Assembly (NCBI GenBank): GCA_021234155.1 | Contig: JAJEKV010000003.1 | Coordinates: forward strand, 28,689,166-28,753,165 | Source: Isoetes taiwanensis | Taxonomy: Eukaryota > Streptophyta > Lycopodiopsida > Isoetales > Isoetaceae | Reading direction: 5' to 3' | DNA length: 64,000 bases | In this document: one piece after another, positions 56,334-64,000 of the stretch | How the letters are laid out: every line of letters begins with the position of its first letter | Numbering within the stretch: the first letter of the stretch is position 1 | Translations under genes and position numbers: made by a program | The notes under the pieces: generated by a model | The model's database searches: none | What the model saw: only the letters and a program-made list of their open reading frames with translations | Told to the model about the DNA's origin: nothing

Positions 56334-59300
56334 CGGGGTTTCACCATTAAAACTGCGTGACTAGTTAGAGTTTTTTTTAACCCGCTTGCATGCGATTCGA
56401 AGGAGAATCGACTGCACCACCATTTTTTCGTAGGTGGTCGTGAAGGGGAGGTCTGGGCGGGAACTCTTCACCCGTTTGATCGTTAAGGGTTCTTCAAGAT
56501 CCAAAGGCTCATCATAGGGGTTCTTCAAGATCATAGGGAGTCACGGTAGCGATTTATTAAGGTTTAGGTCTTGGGAGCATCGTCATTACACCTTAGGAGG
56601 TTTCATATTGGCATTACAACGGGTTGGAGCCCGGCTTCAACCGGGTAATGATTTTTGGTATGGATGCTCTTTGTATTGCCGTAAAAGTTCTTGCTTTTGC
56701 TTGATCACAAGTTTTTTTCTTGGGGCCGAGGGCACCATCATATTAAAGCAGAGGATTTATTCTTTCTTCTCCATGCCCTTTGCCAATAGAGGTATCCATT
56801 TTCGGTATGGGTTCTGCATCTTGCATCTTTGGCTAGCTTGCATCTTTGGCTTGTAAAAATGACCTTGGCAAATACAAAGCCGGAATAGAAAACCGCGGTG
56901 CAAATTCTAGGTTTTCGGCTATGGTGGAAATGCCACTGGTGGCCGATTTAATACTTGATACGAAGAGCCACTTGACTACATAATCTACAAAAAGCATCGA
57001 TTCATGCTACAAGATGCTCTCGGCCATTTTTTGTCCAAGTTTAAATTCGTGTTTTCCAAAAACGAACTATAAGAGATGCTAGTTCTTTTGCCTTGTGCTG
57101 GTGATTTCGACCTGCTTGACAGGGTTTCTTGCTCTTATTCAGGTATGGATTTTCTTTGATATAAAGAGCTTTTATATTTTAAGACTCCATTATGGCTTTT
57201 GGCATTCCATGCCAATGTGCCAAGAACATGTACATGTGATTTCAAATAGAGAAAGCATCAATGACAAAACCTAGCTTATGCCTACATTGTTTTTATGATT
57301 ACTTGCTTTCATAGCATGATTTATGATGCCATTGTGCTTTAAAGCGATCTTGTCATGCTTTGAAAATGTAAATGAGCAACATTAGATAATGTTAAAACTA
57401 GGTCTTGCAAAAAATCGTAGGGGGACTGGGGCTTTCCTACTTGGATAATGGAGCTTCAAATATTTTTGGGGCGTGCTAAAAGGTTATTAGGTCTATTTGT
57501 TTCAAGAACATGAACATGCGGATCATGCTCTAAATATGTTAGATGAAACTTAGGTAACTTAGATAATATATGCCTATTAGAGGGCAAACTCATATGTTGT
57601 TATAGTTTTCTACAATTTGGACCTGCGAGGACAAGGCTTGGGACTACAATCTGCTACTTCTATTGAAGGTGTACAAGCAGAAGCATGCATTATGCCATGG
57701 AGTTTTGGATCTTTGAAGGTATAATATAATGCTTGTGTTTGAAGACTAGGCATTGAGCGGCTTTTGGGATTATGAGATTCTTATTGTTTATGGTTTTACG
57801 CTTTATTGTTCTCGGCATACTTGCATGAGGGTTCTTAAAATTCTTGGTTTGCCATGTTTAGATCTTAAGAAGCACAAACATGTTGATATGAAGCCATAAA
57901 AACTAGTCAAGGCAAATTCTGCGGGGCTTGCTTTATCTACCACGACCATGATCAGCCTATAATTCATCATGATTTGAAGTGCGACAACATTTTTGTGAAT
58001 GGCAATCAAGGGGAGGTAAAGATTGGGGATCTTGGATTAGCGACTATTCTCAGATCAAGCTCATTTTGCACCACGGTGTTATTGGTAAGCAACTTGTTGT
58101 TTATGTCTGAATAGTGCGCAAATTGTTTGCGAGCGGTCCCTGAAAATCAGCGATACCACGGCAAGCTTATCGGGACCATCCTCGATGTCGAGGCACTCAC
58201 GAGTTTATGGCTCGAGCTTTATGAAGAAGAGTACAATGAACTAGTTGACATATATTCGTTTGGAATGTGTCTCTTGGAGATAGTCCGTTTGAGTATCCTT
58301 ATAGTGAATGTACCAATCTTGCCAAGATATACAAGAAAGTTACTTGAGTAAGTATTTGCCACTGAAGCTCATCCAAGACATGCTAATTATCATTTTAATA
58401 AGCTGTTCACTATGTTGCTAAACGAATTTGTGATGATTGATTCATGGAGCGGGGAAAAGCGGCCGGTGCACTTGAAAGTGAAAGATCAAGTGTTAGTTCT
58501 TTTTGTGGAGAAATGCCTTGCTTTCGGCATCGGAGGCGGCTTCACGCAAGAGAGCTTCTAATGGATCCATTCAAGCGGAAAAGCGTGTGAAACTACGGAA
58601 TGCATGCTGCAATGCATTCAACTTCTGGTGATGACATGGAAGGATTGGCGATAATTCACGGAAGAGCCCCTTCTTAGATGGGTTCAAATAATAGATTTAA
58701 GGATGGTGAAGCTGATGGCAAAGTTTTGAAGTTCTCTGGGAGTGAGTTGCAAGTGTCTCCTAATGTCCAAAGTCCTGAGGACTCTCAAGGCACAAGGAGC
58801 CTTGGTGGTATGGGAAAGTTATCTGCATCTTGATGATTTTGGACCAGTTGGTCATCTAGTTTGACATGTTGTATTGTTCTTGAAATTAATATTTAAGCTT
58901 TTATTCTGTTCAATATATATCCAGGGCTTAGAAATTGATAAGGAAAATTATTGATTCTAGTTGGCACTCTTGGTCAGAATTAGAAGTTTACTGTTTACAC
59001 TAAAGGATTCCATTTAGACATTCCTAAACCCATATGCACCATGTTTTCAAGCTTGAAGTATCCCTAGTACTTTACCACTAAACTACAATTTCAAAACAAT
59101 CCACTAGTTTAGCCTTAAAATAGTTTAGACATTCCTAAACCCATATGCATTCTACAACCCCGTCTACAACCCTATACATTCTTACAACTACAATGATCCC
59201 GGCAATGTTCATTATTTATTCAGCGTAAAGGGACACATGCAATGAAAATTCTTGCATCTTAAGAGATAGATGCAATAGAGTCTTAACCAGCGAGACCGGT

Positions 59301-59590
59301 TTAGACCGAGAATGAAGATCTTGAGAAATGTCTATTAAACACATTGTGAAATTTTTTTCCTTCTCCACAAACCATTTTTTCTCTGAATAAGGCTACGGCA
59401 CAAACTCAAGTACAAGATCGGGTAGGGGTATGTAAAAGTAAAATAGTCTGGGCGTATATCTACGGTAGGGGAGGGAAACTAGGTTTTCCTATTTCATTAT
59501 GTAGGGGTTTTCAACCTCAAAAGTCGTATACAAGGGTTTTCGGTGACCCCTTGCATTTATATATCCCCATGTGCCTAGGTGAAACCCCAG
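56334..59590. mobile_element. 3.25-kb element with 11-bp TIRs carrying WNK-kinase exons
   Basis: GGGGTTTCACC at 56335-56345 is the exact inverse of GGTGAAACCCC at 59578-59588. Outside them the rRNA word GCTACAC occurs on both sides (56327-56333 and 59593-59599), as expected for a 7-8-bp target duplication, and the rRNA sequence continues across. This marks a transposon inserted into the rRNA fragment. Inside are WNK kinase exons and otherwise unrecognised sequence. No transposase was recognised, so it is a non-autonomous, gene-carrying element. TSD length would fit hAT; the superfamily is not proven. Confidence 0.6.
57862..58580 (+). pseudogene. WNK-type protein kinase, exon fragments
   Basis: Exon A (57862-58084) reads [16 protein letters not shown] and, in one frame, [20 protein letters not shown] then [19 protein letters not shown] and GDLGLA are signatures of plant WNK (with-no-lysine) kinases. 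It ends at ATTG|GTAAGC. Exon B (58193-58348) reads [25 protein letters not shown] and [17 protein letters not shown] in shifted frames and ends near GAGTAAGT. Exon C (58447-58580) matches KVKD, FVEKCLA and ARELLMDPF. The N-lobe is absent. The HRD arginine reads His (HHD). Breaks in exon B fall on two CTG sites (CTCACGAG for CTCCTGAG; CTCGAGC for CTCCTGAGC). Introns are kept, so it was captured as genomic DNA. Confidence 0.7.
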
Positions 59591-59815
59591 GGGCTACACA
59601 TGGGTCGGTCCTCGAAGGCTGTTATAGCTCTCTTCAACACTGCTCGTGGCTAGATCGATCGGTTTCGGGTCAAGCGAAACAACTAGCCATTCTCATTGCG
59701 CCTATACCTAATGGCTTGGCTGCTATTTCCATTTTACGTTTGACCCGCCTACCTATACACACGAATTACTCTAACCAAGCTGGGCTATCGGATGAGAGCG
59801 ATTAGCAACTACTAC
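59591..59815 (-). rRNA. Organellar LSU rRNA fragment, part 2 (antisense on +)
   Basis: Continues part 1 after the element. The plus strand reads CATGGGTCGGTCCTCGAAGG, then TCTTCAACACTGCTCGTGGC and AGATCGATCGGTTTCGGGTC. These match the GGTTCGGTCCTCC and CATGGCTAGATCACCGGGTTTCGGGTC antisense of bacterial-type LSU rRNA. The mitochondrial-like variant AGATCGATCGG favours mitochondrial origin. The right border is approximate. Confidence 0.65.
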
Positions 59816-61416
59816 TATCGATTATGTACAATTCTCATTCTAGTTTGCTTATTCAAAAATCATTGCAGTACACATGCATATCACGGGTCATCGGATACCC
59901 ATTTTAAGGATTCTTGAGATTCTTCAAATTGAAAAACACTTATTTGTTAGAAGTTAAGTATATCTATTAGTAATTCGGTGATGAAAAGCAGTCATTCACA
60001 AAGGCGGGATCGGGCAGTAACCTTGAAAAAGTGATCGCATCATTTGGGTGGCTCTTCCATGCATACATAGAAGGCGGAGAGAGAAAAAGATCAATATTTG
60101 TATATAATATAAGAATTGAAGAGATTGCAAAGCTGCTTTCGACTCCCTCACGGTATTGGGGGTGATAATGATGGGAAGGAAAAGAACGGAACAAACCAAT
60201 TGTTTTAAAATCTCGGCGGCTATACCTAAGCGGATAAATTAATGTTAAACATCGAGAGAGAATCTATTATATACCAATCCGGACTACCCATTCCAATCAT
60301 CACGGCCTTGAATATCATACCAATACCGTTTTTCAAGTTTGATTCGATATTGGCGGAGTTGATTATCCTTCTCGAAAAGAAAGATTGAAGTGGTTTATAA
60401 TTCACCTAGTGTTGGTAATATATGGCGTCGCGCATATCAACAAGTTATGATGAAATAACTCCAATTTTTTTGGTAGTCGGTATACTCGTATTAGTCGGCG
60501 GGAGTGAGAAGTTTGGGATCGTCAGGTTGCATCTCCTCCCAATCATCACGATTCACGTCGTACATCAAGCAGATCATGGTTTTGAGGGTCACCCATCATA
60601 AAAGACCCTCTTTCAAGTGGATATGTGGAAATGCGTTATGACGATCGGAAAGCGTGTGGTTTTACGAACCAATTGCGACGACTTAGGAATCTCGCTATTC
60701 TAATTTGGCGGTCCTCGAGGAGCGGATGTCGTAATCAACTGGAAGTGTGGGATGAGATCTGCTCCACCCAGTTCTTGGGGAGGCAGTCCACACACATGCC
60801 TCGTCCCCGTACGAGATTGATTCTCCATGGTTTTCTCCCAAAGCGAAGAAAGTCAATTCAGCTAGAAGGTGCAAAATTAGTCGACCGTCGATCTACATTT
60901 CGGAGAGTGAAATTGACCAATCTAACTCCCGGACCTTGGCCCGTCGCTGCCCAACCGTTACATGGGGCGGCCACCCCAAATCATAGCATACATAATGCGT
61001 GAAGGGGACCGAGAGGAACACCGTCAACGAGTCAACCGATTGCCGGCCCGATGATGGCTGGAGCAAATGAGAATGAGTGGGGAGCGGTTGGCGTGCTTCG
61101 ATCTCTAAATTTGGAATATGATAATCTGAAAGAACCACGTGTTCTTCAACCTCCGATGTCTGGCTCGTCTCTCTCGACCTTCAACACCCAATCGCGGGAA
61201 CAATGTAACTACCGAACTTCGGTGGCAATAGGCTTTGGCCGGGCCACATGCTCATCGATAGCGAGGATTCCCCAAAAAAGCGAATAATGCCCCTTTCGGA
61301 GACAATCCCAAATAGAAGAGGTCGACACGGAAGCATTAGCAAAAATGAGAAGAGCCACCACGATATTTATCATTGTATCTTCATCTTCTTGCTAGAACAA
61401 CTGCCCACTGCCCACC
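59816..61416. other. Intergenic, no recognised gene
   Basis: Frames at 60625-61002 (plus) and 60893-61138 (minus) overlap and show no domain. A minus-strand stretch near 60500-60610 reads MYDVNRDDWEEMQPDDPKLL and looks protein-like, but is too short to assign. Confidence 0.35.
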
Positions 61417-63038
61417 GTTGCTGGGCTTTTGTTAGAAACATATTGAAATATTTTAATTGTATAAATAGCATATTTAAATGCTTGTTGACCTTTTGAACAC
61501 CATCGACTAAGCTATTTTTGTTAGACATTTGGTCTCAAGTGGGGCTAAAAACCTATTCTATTCTATTCTATTTAGAGTTGGTAGGTTATTATTGGGTAGG
61601 AGCAAGAACTACAATATAAGTCACTAGTTACAATGCCTAGCTTTGCTAGGCATAGGATAATAATCTTGAAAAATCAATGGTCACAATTGTCTCTTATGAC
61701 TGCTATACTTAAAATAATAATGCAACTTTTATATCTTCCGACTATTTGACCATTACATCACTCAAACAAAAGCCAACTTCTAGAATCTATGTTGTTGTTG
61801 GGCAATTTTTAGCGGCTTTCAAAGCTAACTTTTGCTGAATTGATACACTTGTTTGATGTTTTAATATATTTGTCAATCCCTTTTTTTTTGAGCAAAACAT
61901 AAGTCATTTGCGGGGCATTTAGCAATTGCATATCGTCCAATGCTCTTTCCAATTTCTTACAAAAATAATTTATCTCCATGATCTTAACAGCGCAAAATAT
62001 TTAATTGCAACATTGAAACTGCAAGGTCTTTGTGGCAAGGTCTTTCTTCAGAATTTAAGTGGTTTGATGGCTTGCACTATAATGCAAATAGAAGCAGCTT
62101 ACCATTCTTTCTCAACCATTTTTTCTCATTGACTGCAATTTATTACAGTGCAAGGCTCAATGCAATGCTAATAGTGATTGTCCAAGATACTTCCACAAAA
62201 ATAGCTAGGTATTGCTACTACAAATAGTGATTGTTCTAGACACTTTCACAAACAAAGCTAGCTAAAGAAGGATCCTCGATTACTTTCCAAACCCAAAGCA
62301 AGCTCATTGATCTTAAATAGACCCAAAGGAGACTGGATATCAAACACTGCATGAGCTCCATCTCAATCTTTTTCCATTTCTTTATATGCAAAAATCAAGA
62401 TGAGCTTTGCCTTGCATGCGCATGGTATACTTGCTCCATTGTGTATTTTGTTGTGGAAGGGTTTCTTCCATGTGATCTGCAAAATAGGCCATATCTACTT
62501 TACTCTCTGACATGTCTATGATGAGGCAAAAGGAGCTGGAATCCAGTGTAGAGTACCTCAACTCATTTCCAATCTGCCCCATTGGGATGGTTTTGGTTCG
62601 CAGGGATGAGTTTAGACAGTTGGCATGCTGTTTTCCACATTCAACTCTTACCCATATGTCAAACACATAATTGGTGCCTAAATCTTTCCGTACTAAGATG
62701 GCCTCTTCATGTAAAGATGAATGGCCTCTTCAGTAAAGCTAGAAAGTTACTGTCACTTACTATCCAGCATCCTCTATGCTAGAGAACATAATGAGCTGTT
62801 ATGGGCAAATAAATAGTAAATTTAGAGCCATAGTGGCCATAATATTACTTGCTTATTAGACCAAGTTGAAAACGTATCCTTTAGACATTTTTTTGCAAGA
62901 GCAGCTTTCAACCTCACAATTAGTCCAATGTACTCAACATCATTGCAAGCTGGTTCTCCAAGTGCTAGAACATTTTGACAGGAAAGTTACCTCCTTAGAT
63001 CTGAGCAAATCTGTATCTGCTTCCTTCTTTGCTTTATG
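61417..63038. repeat. Segmental repeat S, copy 2
   Basis: Same orientation and order as 45122-46230. It is longer because of a 41-bp insertion at 61531-61571 and ~510 bp at about 61890-62380 (TTTGAGCAAAACATAAG... to ...CTCAATCTTTTTCC). The minus-strand frames at 62382-62666 and ~62890-63040 correspond to those of copy 1. Confidence 0.8.
61531..61571 (+). mobile_element. 41-bp retroelement tail insertion
   Basis: GGTCTCAAGTGGGGCTAAAA followed by CCTATTCTATTCTATTCTAT is absent from copy 1 of S at the same point. It resembles the unit at 47691-47732. It is best read as an extremely 5'-truncated non-LTR element ending in an (ATTCT)n tail. Confidence 0.6.
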
Positions 63039-64000
63039 CAGGAGATTGATGTTATAACAATACTTGCTGCATGTCTAAATCTATAAAATTAAAAGCAAAG
63101 CTCTAGTACAAATCATGACGTACCTTTGTTGTCTGTAGCTCAGAGGCAAGTCTGAATCCGCTTCCTTCCATGCTTTAATTGGATTGGAGAATTCATTTAG
63201 ACCAATAAGATGTAAGCTTAGAACAATCAAGAATGCATTTGATAAAGCTTATGACATTCATTAGCTCATGCTCAAATACATATCAGCTATTCCAAGAACT
63301 GTATATAGAAGTGCAGCCGAGGTGATGAAATGCTTTCTGCAACATGGTTATGCAGCCATATCCGTTGTGTTAACTGCAACAAAAATCCTTAGGGTTAACA
63401 CATTGCCTAAAACAACAACAACATTTTTAAGGTTTGCATACCAGAATCATGTAAACCCTACCTTAGAACTTCCTCTGAAGCATAAGATTAATGCATAGAT
63501 ATGGTGCGCTGCTAGAAGAAAACTTTAAGCCATTGCTGTTATTGCTGTCATCTGCAGAAGTAAGTGATTGTCCAAAAGACTCAATATTCCATCGCTTGAA
63601 TCTTAGAAGCTCTTTTTCAATGTTGATCAAGATTGATGGTATCTTCTGGAGCTATTGTCTTTAACTGATGCAGAGTCTGTTAAACAATACTGAAGACTTA
63701 TCAAGAAGTTCCCATAAAATTTCAAAGATAAAAATATCTTGCTTCAAAAGATCAAATTTGCAAGGCATACATACATGGCTACACTGCTCGAAATGGCTGC
63801 AGAATGAACTCAAATATGAACCCCTAAATTTCAAGAAACAACTAACATAGACTGCAATTGCTAGTATAACACCCGTCAAATCCGTGTATGAGTGAAGAAG
63901 TCCAGAGCAAGCCAAGTCTGCCATGATTTCTGAACCAGAGCCCAAAGGTCATCTTCTAACAACCTATTTCAGACATCCATTCAAAATTAATTTTTTGCAA
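63039..64000. other. Right end, no recognised gene
   Basis: AT-rich. A minus-strand 94-codon frame (63661-63945; MADLACSGLLHSYTDL, ILAIAVYVSCFLKF) is mildly hydrophobic but unsupported. A plus-strand phrase near 63260-63490 is not protein-like. Confidence 0.3.

Noticed and set aside
59551-59805. 84-codon plus-strand ORF
   Set aside because: It lies on the antisense of conserved LSU rRNA sequence, which explains the open frame.

Overview
This looks like nuclear DNA of a land plant: AT-rich, intron-bearing and crowded with transposons. Support comes from a plant-type LINE (DUF4283-like ORF1 plus an APE endonuclease), a WNK-kinase fragment, a pentatricopeptide-like fragment, a GH18 chitinase-like fragment and a piece of organellar large-subunit rRNA. 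The size and decay of the repeats would suit a gymnosperm, but that is only a guess. I see no bacterial operons, CRISPR arrays or complete, confidently named protein-coding genes. Most recognisable coding sequence is fragments.

Layout. 1-3663 is a minus-strand LINE whose ORF2 runs off the left edge. From 1259 to 18149 lies one copy of a ~16.9-kb unit. It is repeated in direct orientation from 18154 to about 37547. Each unit holds LINE 5' sequence, an unrecognised minus-strand gene seen as several exon-like blocks, and two copies of a ~1.95-kb segment here called R (5497, 15723, 22385, 35117). R ends in the truncated N-terminal exon of a protein kinase. That exon is fused to an array of ~392-bp tandem repeats carrying tRNA-like A- and B-box motifs, with 1.2 to nearly 6 repeats depending on the copy. 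The two units differ by a clean 581-bp inversion and by a 2.48-kb insertion that splits an exon.

39.3-52 kb is decayed intergenic sequence with short repeats, one broken unrecognised gene (46.2-47.4 kb) and a segment (45.1-46.2 kb) repeated at 61.4-63.0 kb. 52.1-53.8 kb carries a GH18 C-terminal fragment beside a GC-rich block of palindromic repeats. 54.6-55.95 kb (minus) is a nearly complete but frame-broken protein kinase. Its first ~290 coding bases are the parent type of the fragment carried by R. Directly upstream lies an antisense fragment of organellar LSU rRNA, split by a ~3.25-kb element with 11-bp terminal inverted repeats. That element carries WNK-kinase exons.

Caveat on gene breaks. 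Between near-identical copies in the window, many differences sit at CAG/CTG trinucleotides (CAG to CGG or CGAG, CTG to ACG or TTTG). The same pattern explains many frame breaks in the two kinases. This resembles long-read basecalling error at CHG-methylated cytosines more than natural mutation, so several apparent pseudogenes from 35 to 61 kb may be less broken than they look.
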